NCBI RefSeq assembly: GCF_011634895.1 | Contig: NZ_SIRR01000003.1 | Span: 682,001-746,000, forward strand | Reading direction: 5' to 3' | Source: Rheinheimera pleomorphica | GTDB lineage: Bacteria; Pseudomonadota; Gammaproteobacteria; Enterobacterales; Alteromonadaceae | DNA: 64,000 bases | In this document: positions 56,186 through 64,000 of the stretch, in pieces | How the letters are laid out: the number at the start of each line of letters is the position of its first letter | How positions within the stretch are numbered: the stretch's first letter is position 1 | Made by a program: the position numbers and the translations under genes | The notes under the pieces: generated by a model | Databases searched by the model: none | Told to the model about the DNA's origin: nothing | What the model saw: only the letters and a program-made list of their open reading frames with translations

Positions 56186-58612
56186 ATGCAAAAGCTCGCA
56201 CTCCCGCTGTTGGTATTCATGTTCCTGTTAGGGGGTTGTGGTGGTGCTGAAACGGAGCAAAACCCACCGCCGCCAGTGCAGGAAGACACCACCAACTACA
56301 GCGGGCCAGCCCCACAAACTGAGGATATTCAGTTATTTAAGCTGACGCTGTGGGATAATATTGCCAGTACTAACCGCTGCGGTGCCTGCCATGTACAAGG
56401 CAATACGGCGCCGTACTTTGCCCGCAATGATGATATTAATCTGGCGTATGCGGCGGCCACACCGCTGGTTAATCTGAGCGATCCGGCGCAGTCGCTGTTA
56501 GTGACCAAGCTGTCTGGCGGCCATAACTGCTGGCAGGCCAGCGACAGTGCCTGTGCTGACACCATGGCACAATGGCTGCGAAACTGGGCCAATAGCAGCG
56601 ACACTGCAGCGGCCACTGTTACCCTGGTAGCGCCACCATTGCGTGAGCCCGGGGCTAGTAAGGCGCTGCCAGACGACCCGGCGCTGTTTGCCGGTACTGT
56701 GTATCCGCTGCTGCGACAATATTGTGTTAATTGCCATGCGGCTGATGCCAGTCAAACTCAGTCACCGTTCTTTGCCGACAGCGAGCTGGCTGTGGCCTAC
56801 GATGCCAGCCGTAAACTGATTAATCTCGACTCGCCCGAGCTGTCGCGCTTTGTCGCCCGTTTAGGTGGCGAGTTTCACAATTGCTGGTCAGATTGTGCGG
56901 CCAACGCCGACGCCATGCTCAGCGCCATTACTCAGATAGCTGATAATGTGGCCTTAACCGAGCTTGACCCGGCGCTGGTGGTGTCTAAAGCACTGCGGCT
57001 GGAGGATGGCGTCGTGGCCTCCAGCGGTGGCCGCTTTGAAGCCAGCCAGATCGCGTTTTATCAGTTTAAAACCGGCAGCGGTGTTATTGCCTATGATACG
57101 TCTGGTGTTGAACCGGCAGCCAATTTAAGTTTGCAGGGCGATATCAATTGGGTCACGGGCTGGGGGCTGCAGATTAACGCTGGCCGGGCGCAGGCCAGTA
57201 CGCAAAACAGTGCCAAGCTGGCGCAGCTGATCAGCGCCACCGGCGAACTGACGCTGGAAGCCTGGGTAGTGCCGGCTAACGTGACACAGGAAGGGCCTGC
57301 CGCCATTGTCAGCTACGCCGGTAGCAGTACTGAGCGCAATATCACTCTGGGGCAGACTCAATACAATTACGATTTCTTACTGCGCTCGGACAATAGCGAT
57401 TTCGCAGGTATGCCGGCACTGAGTACAGCAGATGCCGATGAAGTGTTGCAAGCGACATTACAGCATGTGGTGCTGACGCAGGATCCGGTGAATGGCCGGC
57501 GTATCTTTGTTAACGGTGTCGACACCGGTGTGCGTGAAGCGGCCAGCGCAATACGTAACTGGGATGACAGCTATGCGCTGATCCTGGGCAATGAAGCCAA
57601 TGGCAACCGGCAGTGGCAGGGCACTGTGCGGCTTTTGGCGGTACACAACAAGGCCTTAACGGCGGCGCAAATTCAGCAAAACTACGACGTGGGGGTTGGC
57701 CAGAAGTTTTACCTGCTGTTTGGCATCGGTGACTTGATTAATCTGCCCGACAGCTACATCGTGTTTGAAGTGGCGCAGTTTGATAATTATTCATACCTGT
57801 TTAATGCGCCCTATCTGATTAACCTTGAAGGCCGCAGTTTGCCGCAGCCGGTCCAGATCAGTGGTATGGCACTGGGCATCAATGGTAAGGAAGTGGTTAC
57901 CGGTCAGGCCTGGATCAGTCAACAGTTTGACTTGGCTGCCGGTACAGATCTAAGCGCCGCGGCGGTGCTGTCTGAGCAAGGTACTATTATTGCCACAGAA
58001 CTGGGTGCTGAGGGCGATGAGTTCTTTTTGTCTTTCGGCCGTATCGGTGAATTTAGCCATGTGCGCAGCGACAGTGCGGTGCCTGTGCAGCAAATTATTG
58101 CCAGCAATAGCCAAAGCAGTGATATCGGGCTTAGAACCTTTGCAGAAATTCATGCCAGTATGAGTGCGCTGACCGGTGTGCCTCAGCAGCATGACAATGT
58201 CGCTACGGTGTATCAGACCATACAGCGTCAGCTGCCGGCCGCCGACACCATAGACACCTTTGTGTCGGCCCAGCAAATGGCCATTACCCAGTTGGGGATT
58301 GCTTATTGTAATGCGGCGATAAGTGACACCGATATTCGCCAGAGCTGGTTCGCTGCAGTCGATTTTGGCGCCGCGCCGGCAACGACCTACAGCCAGGCAA
58401 ACCGCCCACTGTTTGTCGGGCCGCTACTGGACAGGTTAATGCCACTGGCACCTGGCACCTCAGCTGTGCGCACTGAGGTTGAAACTGAATTGGATGCGCT
58501 GATCAGCCGCTTAAGTAACTGTGGCGGCAGTTGCAGTAATGACCGCAGCCTTACCATTGCCAAAGCGGCCTGCACCGCTGTACTGGCCAGTGCTGAACTG
58601 CTGTTGCAGTAG
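56186..58612 (+). CDS. Diheme lipoprotein with LamG-like domain
   Basis: 808 residues. Lipobox LLGGC (Cys18). Two heme motifs, CGACH (65-69) and CVNCH (180-184), lie in two similar N-terminal modules of about 110 residues. A concanavalin A-like LamG domain follows at about 335-510 (LTLEAWVVPANVTQEG; QHVVLTQDPVNGRRIFVNGVD). The last 300 residues hold Ala-rich helices and a Cys cluster (SNCGGSCS). LamG suggests glycan or surface-polymer binding. Planctomycetes often carry such cytochrome-LamG fusions. Confidence 0.7.
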   Translation: MQKLALPLLVFMFLLGGCGGAETEQNPPPPVQEDTTNYSGPAPQTEDIQLFKLTLWDNIASTNRCGACHVQGNTAPYFARNDDINLAYAAATPLVNLSDPAQSLLVTKLSGGHNCWQASDSACADTMAQWLRNWANSSDTAAATVTLVAPPLREPGASKALPDDPALFAGTVYPLLRQYCVNCHAADASQTQSPFFADSELAVAYDASRKLINLDSPELSRFVARLGGEFHNCWSDCAANADAMLSAITQIADNVALTELDPALVVSKALRLEDGVVASSGGRFEASQIAFYQFKTGSGVIAYDTSGVEPAANLSLQGDINWVTGWGLQINAGRAQASTQNSAKLAQLISATGELTLEAWVVPANVTQEGPAAIVSYAGSSTERNITLGQTQYNYDFLLRSDNSDFAGMPALSTADADEVLQATLQHVVLTQDPVNGRRIFVNGVDTGVREAASAIRNWDDSYALILGNEANGNRQWQGTVRLLAVHNKALTAAQIQQNYDVGVGQKFYLLFGIGDLINLPDSYIVFEVAQFDNYSYLFNAPYLINLEGRSLPQPVQISGMALGINGKEVVTGQAWISQQFDLAAGTDLSAAAVLSEQGTIIATELGAEGDEFFLSFGRIGEFSHVRSDSAVPVQQIIASNSQSSDIGLRTFAEIHASMSALTGVPQQHDNVATVYQTIQRQLPAADTIDTFVSAQQMAITQLGIAYCNAAISDTDIRQSWFAAVDFGAAPATTYSQANRPLFVGPLLDRLMPLAPGTSAVRTEVETELDALISRLSNCGGSCSNDRSLTIAKAACTAVLASAELLLQ

Positions 58613-58622
58613 GAGACATTGT

Positions 58623-60200
58623 ATGAAACGAGCAAAACCTTTGCATCCGGACAGTCCGCTGCTGCACGCCTGTCACAGCAAACCGGTAAGCCGGCGTGAC
58701 TTTATCGCCTGTGGTTTGAGCTACGGCGCCGCGGTACTGACCACCGGCTCGGTATTTGGTTTGTTTGCCAACCCCGGCACCGCGCATGCTCAGCTATCAC
58801 CAGACTTAGAAGCGCTAAAACAGCTGTGCGGTATTAACGTACAGGGCGCCGGTAAAATTCCGTTTATTTGCTTTGATTTAGCCGGCGGGGCCAATATTGC
58901 CGGCTCTAATGTGCTGGTCGGTGGTGCGGGTGGCCAACGCGACTTTTTATCGGTACAAGGTTACAGCAAACTGGGTTTGCCGGCCGACATGGTGCCGCAG
59001 GCGGTGAACGGCGCTGATCCGGCGGCTGGCTTTATTAATGATCAGCTGGGGCTGGCGTTTCACAGTGACTCGCAAATGCTGGCCGGCATTTTAGAGCGCA
59101 CCAGCCTGGCCACCCAGGCCATGACCAATGGTGCTGTACTGCCATCGCGCTCGGAAAATGACACCGGCAATAATCCGCATAATCCTATGTATGCGATAGC
59201 CAAAGCCGGTGCCAGTGGCTCGTTAATGCCGCTTATTGGTTCACGTAATTCCGACTCTGGTGCTAACTCTATGACACCAATGGAGTTTTATAATCCGGAG
59301 CTTAGGCCAACAAAAATTGACCGGCCCAGCGATGTGACCGGTTTAGTGGATGTGGGGGATTTATTTGGTTTGTTAAACCAGAGTGATGCGGTGGCGGTGA
59401 TGGAGTCGGTGCAGCGTATTAGTGACAGTAAGCTGGGCCGGGTGAATAGCAATATTAATCGCGATGCGGTGATAAAAGAGCTGCTGCGCTGCGGTTATGT
59501 GAAAAGTGCCGATTTAGCTGACCGTTTTGGTAACCCGGCAACGCTGGATCCGGCGGCCGATCCGGATATTGTCGGCGCAGCGGGTATTTTCAGTGCGACA
59601 GAATTTAACGGCGATGCTGAGTTTCGTAAAACGGCGTCAGTGATGAAACTGGTGGTTAATGGCTTTGCCGGTGCCGGTTCAATCACTATTGGCGGTTATG
59701 ACTACCATACCGGCGAGCGCGGCACCGGCGAACTGCGTGACTTGCGCGCCGGGCGCTGCATTGGCGCTTGCCTGGAGTATGCGGCCCGGATGAACCAGCC
59801 GCTGATGATCTATGTCTACAGTGACGGCTCGGTGGCCAGTAATGGCCGCATTGATGATTCAGAAGCCGGCCGCGGCAAGGGTGAGTGGACAGGGGATAAC
59901 TCGTCTACTGCCGCCTCGTTTATGTTGGTATACAGTCCAAATGGTCGGCCGGCATTGCTCGGTGGCAGTAGCGATGAACAGGCCCGGCATCAGCAAATCG
60001 GCTTTATGCGGCCGGATGCGTCGGTGGAAACCGGCTCGTCAATGGCAGCCAATAACGTGAATTTGCTGGTGCAGACGGTGCTGCTAAATTATCTGGCGCT
60101 GCACGGCGAGCAGGGGCGCCTGGCTGAGGTGGCACCGTTTCACGGTTTAGGTAATGCCGCCAGCCTGGACCGGCTTACCGCCTTTGCTCCTATTCTCTGA
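58623..60200 (+). CDS. DUF1501-like Tat-exported protein
   Basis: 525 residues from ATG 58623 (AGGAG at 58611-58615). A twin-arginine signal with SRRDF at 23-27 and hydrophobic GLSYGAAVLTTGSVFG predicts Tat export, so the protein likely folds, perhaps with a cofactor, before export. The body (FICFDLAGGANIAGSNVLVGG; DYHTGERGTGELRDL) resembles the DUF1501 alkaline-phosphatase-like superfamily, which in Planctomycetes pairs with DUF1588/DUF1592-type cytochromes. Its role is unknown. Last gene of the operon. Confidence 0.65.
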   Translation: MKRAKPLHPDSPLLHACHSKPVSRRDFIACGLSYGAAVLTTGSVFGLFANPGTAHAQLSPDLEALKQLCGINVQGAGKIPFICFDLAGGANIAGSNVLVGGAGGQRDFLSVQGYSKLGLPADMVPQAVNGADPAAGFINDQLGLAFHSDSQMLAGILERTSLATQAMTNGAVLPSRSENDTGNNPHNPMYAIAKAGASGSLMPLIGSRNSDSGANSMTPMEFYNPELRPTKIDRPSDVTGLVDVGDLFGLLNQSDAVAVMESVQRISDSKLGRVNSNINRDAVIKELLRCGYVKSADLADRFGNPATLDPAADPDIVGAAGIFSATEFNGDAEFRKTASVMKLVVNGFAGAGSITIGGYDYHTGERGTGELRDLRAGRCIGACLEYAARMNQPLMIYVYSDGSVASNGRIDDSEAGRGKGEWTGDNSSTAASFMLVYSPNGRPALLGGSSDEQARHQQIGFMRPDASVETGSSMAANNVNLLVQTVLLNYLALHGEQGRLAEVAPFHGLGNAASLDRLTAFAPIL

Positions 60201-60313
60201 GGGGGAATGAGCAGCCGGCGCTGTGCGACAGCAGAATTTTTGCCGTGGCAATAGGCAAGTTGGCATGGCTGCGTATATAGTTGATTTATGTTTGCCGGCG
60301 AATGTGAGACGCG

Positions 60314-61114
60314 ATGAAACGACTGCTTGCTCTGCTGTTTTGTTTTAGCCTGAGTACACCGGCAATAAGCTGTACCTGGCGTATCGGGATTGAAACCAGT
60401 TTTGCGCCTTACATTATGCAACACGGCAACAGTTGGCGCGGCTTGAACGTTGATTTACTCTCCGCCCTGGCAACTGAGATGGGCTGCCAGCTGGAGTTTA
60501 TTCACAGCCCCTGGCTTAGGGCGTTAAAGCTGATGGAGCAGGGGCAGTTAGATGTGGTAACACATCTTACCTATAACCCCGAGCGCAGCCGCCAGTTTGC
60601 CTTTATTGGCCCACACCATCAGGAAGTGATTTATCTTGTGGGGATACCGCAGGCCTTTCCCGGTCTTACTGATTTGTCTGAACTCAAGCGCAGTGGCACG
60701 CCCGGCATTATCGCCTTGCTTAACGGCGCTTATTACGGTGATGAGCTGGACAGCATTTTAAATGACGCCAACAACCGTACCCGTTTTGTCTTTATTCGAG
60801 GCAATGAGGATAAGCAGGCTTTGCTGCTCAATGGCCGGGTGCATGGCGTACTGGAAGATATTGCTGCCTACCATTATTGGAAAAAACGCGCCAGCCTGCC
60901 AACAGCAAACTATCAACCGCTGTTTCAGGTATTTCAAAGCCCGGTCTATTTTGGTTTTAACTTAAATACCTTTAATGCGCAGCAGCTTGCGGCCTTAGCC
61001 GTAGCCTGGCAGAAGTTGTATGACAATGGCAGTTTGCTGCAGGTGATGCAGCCTTATCAACTGGACGAATATCAGTTTACCTTACCCGCGCCGCAACCCA
61101 GGCTGGCGCCCTAG
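60314..61114 (+). CDS. Periplasmic solute-binding protein A
   Basis: 266 residues with a signal peptide (cleavage near ISC/AIS, about residue 20). Family-3 binding-protein fold: WRIGIETSFAPYIMQ, GLNVDLLSALATEMGCQLEF, FIGPHHQEVIYLVG. It is closely similar to the convergent gene next door: both have HSPWLRAL, a (E/S)QG(Q/E)LD run and QFAFIGPHH. No transporter genes accompany them. Confidence 0.78.
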   Translation: MKRLLALLFCFSLSTPAISCTWRIGIETSFAPYIMQHGNSWRGLNVDLLSALATEMGCQLEFIHSPWLRALKLMEQGQLDVVTHLTYNPERSRQFAFIGPHHQEVIYLVGIPQAFPGLTDLSELKRSGTPGIIALLNGAYYGDELDSILNDANNRTRFVFIRGNEDKQALLLNGRVHGVLEDIAAYHYWKKRASLPTANYQPLFQVFQSPVYFGFNLNTFNAQQLAALAVAWQKLYDNGSLLQVMQPYQLDEYQFTLPAPQPRLAP

Positions 61115-61149
61115 TCAGGCCAGGCTAGCGCTTTGATCAGGAGAACCGC

Positions 61150-61950
61150 TTATAGCAGCGGTGCTGGCGTAAGCTGCTGATCCGGTGTTATCTGATATTT
61201 CTGATAAATAGCACTAAGCTCACCCTGCTGATACAGGCGCTGCCAGGCTTGCGCCAACTGCTTAAGCTGGTTTACGCTTAGTGACGCTTTACTAAAACCA
61301 AAATAGACCGGGCTCTCGTACACTTTCAACAGGGGCTGATAACGCTCTGCGTCAGGGTACTTATGTTGCTGCCAGTAGTGCAGCACACTGATATCTTCCA
61401 GAATGGCTTTCACCCGTTTGGCCCGCAGCAGTGCCAGTTTGTCCTGAATACTGCTGATACTGACCAATTGGTTGGCAAAAGGCGGCAACTGACTTAAACG
61501 CAGAAATTCTTCGCCATAATAAGCCCCGTGTAAGGTGGCAATACTGCCGACATCGGCACCTTCAGCCAATTGCTGTAAACTGGCTGGCGCAGTGACCTGG
61601 CTGGGATCGCCAACCAAATAGATGCTTTCAATATGATGGGGGCCGATAAAGGCAAACTGCGCTCTACGTTGCTCACTGACGGACAAATGACTGAGTATGT
61701 CCAGCTCACCTTGCTCACTTAACTGCAAAGCGCGTAGCCAGGGGCTGTGCACAAACGTCAGCCGACAGCCAACTTCCTGCGCTAAGCGTTGCATTAACTC
61801 AACACTGAGGCCAGTCCACTGTTGATCCTGCTTAATCAGGTGCGGCGGAAAATCGGTCTCTGCCGACATACGCAGGGTGCAGCCGGCCGGCTCTGCGCTG
61901 TGCGCAAAGCTGCAAACCATCAGCAGCAGTACCACTGTTATCAGATGCAT
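61150..61950 (-). CDS. Periplasmic solute-binding protein B (paralogue)
   Basis: 266 residues, the same length as its convergent neighbour. Signal peptide near residues 1-19 (cleavage near AHS). Shared blocks: SAETDFPPHLIKQ, GLSVELMQRLAQEVGCRLTF, HSPWLRALQLSEQGELDIL, AQFAFIGPHHIESIYLVG. The tail-to-tail pair, 35 bases apart, suggests inverted duplication. It has no permease or ATPase gene nearby. Amino-acid-type ligand is a family-level guess. Confidence 0.78.
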   Translation of the reverse strand: MHLITVVLLLMVCSFAHSAEPAGCTLRMSAETDFPPHLIKQDQQWTGLSVELMQRLAQEVGCRLTFVHSPWLRALQLSEQGELDILSHLSVSEQRRAQFAFIGPHHIESIYLVGDPSQVTAPASLQQLAEGADVGSIATLHGAYYGEEFLRLSQLPPFANQLVSISSIQDKLALLRAKRVKAILEDISVLHYWQQHKYPDAERYQPLLKVYESPVYFGFSKASLSVNQLKQLAQAWQRLYQQGELSAIYQKYQITPDQQLTPAPLL

Positions 61951-62025
61951 AAGGTTGTGCTCCCTGCACAGCTAAAGCCGATACATCAATGTACAACAGA
62001 CCGTCGTCGCTGTACAGACAGCGCC

Positions 62026-63000
62026 TTATGGCGTTAAGCCACTGGAAAAATACATCTGACGGTTGGCGTCAATAAAGATAGCTTCGTAGCCGTCAATTAG
62101 TTCAATCAACGCCAGGCCTTGCTGTAAGCCCAGCACAAATAAGGTGGTAGATAAAGCGTCTGTTTGCGTGGTATCCGGGCCGGTAACGGACACACTCAAC
62201 GCACCGGCAGCGCTTTGGCCGGTTTTGGGATCCAGAATATGATGATAGCGCACACCTTCTTCAATAAAAAAGCGTTCGTAGTCTCCCGAGGTGCTGATGG
62301 CCGTGTTTTCCAGTGGCAAGGTTGCCGCATATTTGTCGTCCTGGCGTGGATGTTTAATACCAACCAGCCAGGGTTTGCCCGCTTTGTCACCTAACAAACG
62401 GCTGTCGCCACCGGCAGTTAGCTGTGCATGCTTGATGCCCCTGGCCGCCAGCAACAATATGCCACGTTCAACAGCATAGCCTTTGGCAATGCCGCCTAAA
62501 TCGATTTTGATGCCGGCTTGGCGGTAGCGTACGGTGTTGCCCGGCAACAGTTCGACACTTTGATAATTCACCAGTTGCCGGCCTTGCTGTAATTGCGCCG
62601 CATCAGGTTTTAGCCGGGCGCGGTAGTCGTAGTAAAAGCCAACTGAGGCAAAAGTAATATCAAAGGCGCCATTGCTAAGTTCAGAAATTTGCCGGGCTTG
62701 TTGTAGCAGCTGATACATCTCTGCAGACACCTGCACCGGCGCTGAAGCTGCCTGACGGTTTAACAGGCTAAGTTCACTGCTGGCAATATAGGGGCTCATC
62801 AGCTGATTAATGCGTTCAAATTCGGCCTGCACGTCCAGAATAAGCTGACTTGCCAGCGTGCTGTCTTCACTCCACAGTTCAATATACGCCTGGGTACCCA
62901 GCGTTTGAAAGGCCTGGCGGTGCCACTGGGCAGTCGCGGTTGATACAAACAGCAGTGATGCAAAACAAAACACTAAATGATGGGCAGCGATAAAACGCAT
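62026..63000 (-). CDS. apbE: FAD:protein FMN transferase ApbE
   Basis: 324 residues from ATG 63000, with AGGA seven bases upstream; an in-frame TTG at 63021 would add seven residues. The signal peptide (FASLLFVSTATAQ) predicts periplasmic location. ApbE motifs are FQTLGTQAYIEL, DLGGIAKGYAVERGI, AGGDSRLLGDK and the Mg-binding DALSTTLFVLG. The enzyme attaches FMN from FAD to Thr/Ser of Dxx(S/T)GA(S/T) motifs. No NqrC/RnfG is in the window, but the DUF3570 barrel has such a motif. Confidence 0.95.
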   Translation of the reverse strand: MRFIAAHHLVFCFASLLFVSTATAQWHRQAFQTLGTQAYIELWSEDSTLASQLILDVQAEFERINQLMSPYIASSELSLLNRQAASAPVQVSAEMYQLLQQARQISELSNGAFDITFASVGFYYDYRARLKPDAAQLQQGRQLVNYQSVELLPGNTVRYRQAGIKIDLGGIAKGYAVERGILLLAARGIKHAQLTAGGDSRLLGDKAGKPWLVGIKHPRQDDKYAATLPLENTAISTSGDYERFFIEEGVRYHHILDPKTGQSAAGALSVSVTGPDTTQTDALSTTLFVLGLQQGLALIELIDGYEAIFIDANRQMYFSSGLTP

Positions 63001-63353
63001 GGCAGCTTCCTGATAACGCAACAGCTGATATTGTTACAGAGCCAACCGTTTTACTCAATGTCTTGCTGCCAGTTTACGTTATCGCCGCTAACGTCGATGC
63101 CGGTTATTTTCAGATGATAAATTTGCGATATGTTTGCATTGCGCCTTTAAGGCACTATCTTTAAGAACGTTAATTATTCCTGCTTGTATAAATAACCGCT
63201 GTTCGTGCTGTGTTATTTGCTATTACCGCCGTTGCAGACTTAGGTGAAGCGACAGTATCACAGGCTGTTGCGTGGCCAGTCGTAAATTAACCCGATATGT
63301 ATCGTTCACAGCCATGAGGGCTGTGTTGTGTGCGTTTGGCTGGAATAAATAAG
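63001..63353. other. Divergent intergenic region, 353 bases
   Basis: No gene was seen. It separates apbE (minus) from the Pvc16-type gene (plus) and must hold both promoters; AT-rich stretches at about 63115-63200 are candidates. A hairpin CACAGCC/GGCTGTG (63307-63313, 63319-63325), with a 5-base loop, lies 28 bases before the Pvc16-type start and may act in its leader. Confidence 0.4.
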
Positions 63354-63935
63354 ATGATAGCGAAGACGTTGACGCAGTTAGCGGCGCAGTTAAACCGGTT
63401 TTTGCGGCAGAATTTTAAGCTGGATGAAGATATTGTACTGGTGTCGAACTTAAATGAGTCCGATGGCAGTGCCTGTACGCATATCAATAATAAGCTGGCG
63501 CTATTTCTGGTTGGCGTTGAAAAAGAAGCCGCTATCCGTAATAAACCCACACTCCCCGATACGGGTTTTAGCCGCAGTGCCAGCAGCGCGCCAGCACTGC
63601 ATCTGAATTTATATATGATGCTGGCGGCCAACTTTAACGGCGCCAACTACAGCGATGCACTAACGTTGCTGTCGGCGTCAATCAGCTTTTTTCAGCGCAA
63701 CCCGGTTTTTAGCCGGCAAAGTTTACCAGAGCTCGACCCGGCGATAGAGCAACTGACACTGGATCTGGAAAACCTCAGCATTCAGGATGCCAGTAATTTA
63801 TGGGGCATGTTAAGCGGTAAATATCTGCCATCGGTGCTGTACAAGGTGCGGATGCTCAGCTTTGATGGCGCCGATATTTATGCGCAAAGTAGTTTGCTAA
63901 GCAAGCCGGTCAGCGACATAGGCAGCCGCTTATGA
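63354..63935 (+). CDS. Pvc16-type (DUF4255) protein of a contractile injection system
   Basis: 193 residues from ATG 63354 (GTG 63330 in frame would add eight). The N-terminal DUF4255 pattern is strong: MIAKTLTQLAAQLNRFLR, HINNKLALFLVGVEKEAAIRN, HLNLYMMLAANFN, SISFFQRNPVFS, LWGMLSGKYLPSVLYKVRML. Pvc16/Afp16 proteins cap or terminate the tail of extracellular contractile injection systems (PVC, Afp, MAC types). It is often the first gene of its locus. It overlaps the next gene by four bases, so the locus continues beyond the window. Confidence 0.93.
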   Translation: MIAKTLTQLAAQLNRFLRQNFKLDEDIVLVSNLNESDGSACTHINNKLALFLVGVEKEAAIRNKPTLPDTGFSRSASSAPALHLNLYMMLAANFNGANYSDALTLLSASISFFQRNPVFSRQSLPELDPAIEQLTLDLENLSIQDASNLWGMLSGKYLPSVLYKVRMLSFDGADIYAQSSLLSKPVSDIGSRL

Positions 63936-64000
63936 GCTATCTGCCATTATGCCAGCTGCACCTGCAGCATCATTACTTTAACAGCGGTTACCTGGCACAG
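63932..64000 (+). CDS. Start of the next injection-locus gene (partial)
   Basis: An ATG overlapping the Pvc16-type stop (ATGA) opens a frame to the window edge, 23 codons (MSYLPLCQLHLQHHYFNSGY). No function can be judged. The tight coupling indicates it belongs to the same locus. Confidence 0.6.
   Translation, partial: MSYLPLCQLHLQHHYFNSGYLAQ

Overview
The window is a dense gammaproteobacterial chromosome segment. Gene content and order (rseB-rseC-lepA-lepB-rnc-era-recO-pdxJ-acpS, barA opposite rlmD-relA-mazG, pyrG-eno, ftsB-ispD-ispF-truD-surE-pcm-popT-nlpD-rpoS, mutS-pncC-recA) fit the Alteromonadales/Chromatiaceae area, such as Rheinheimera, Alishewanella or Arsukibacterium. The genus is inferred from synteny and protein character and was not tested. 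No rRNA, tRNA, CRISPR array or insertion sequence was seen.

Layout. 1-14,100 is housekeeping: envelope-stress regulation, translation, secretion, RNA processing, cofactor synthesis, the BarA sensor kinase and stringent response. relA carries an apparent one-base frameshift in an A8 run. 14,100-20,350 is an AT-richer accessory block between mazG and pyrG, which are neighbours in E. coli. It holds a Rap1a-like secreted protein, two small minus-strand unknowns, a run of plus-strand unknown genes separated by attC-like sites (15.3-18.4 kb; an integron cassette array with no integrase in view), an HPF/RaiA protein and a secreted unknown. 20,575-34,054 is core again (pyrG, eno, an orphan solute-binding protein beside an EAL-CBS-GGDEF protein, then ftsB to rpoS). 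34,083-40,300 holds a GntR/BenE pair, mutS, pncC and an SOS-regulated recA.

40,461-60,200 is the most interesting region: eighteen same-strand, mostly overlapping or abutting genes that read as one envelope-spanning system. In order they encode an HzsA-like diheme lipoprotein, two small beta-barrels (one with an SH3 domain), a TlpA-like thioredoxin, a DUF4266 lipoprotein, a DUF3570 barrel with a flavinylation-type motif, a coiled-coil secreted protein, three Gln-rich repeat proteins, a small secreted protein, ExbB/TolQ, two unequal ExbD/TolR proteins, a TonB/AgmX-type protein, two c-type cytochrome-like proteins (one with a LamG domain) and a Tat-exported DUF1501-like protein. The motor, repeat and barrel gene set resembles the Agl-Glt/Nfs machinery of Myxococcus. 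The redox and DUF1501 parts resemble gene sets common in Planctomycetes and myxobacteria. A proton-driven trans-envelope machine acting on secreted redox proteins is the working hypothesis.

60,314-63,000 has two convergent paralogous solute-binding proteins and an exported ApbE flavin transferase that could serve the DUF3570 barrel. From 63,354 a Pvc16-type (DUF4255) protein marks the probable edge of an extracellular contractile injection system continuing past the window.
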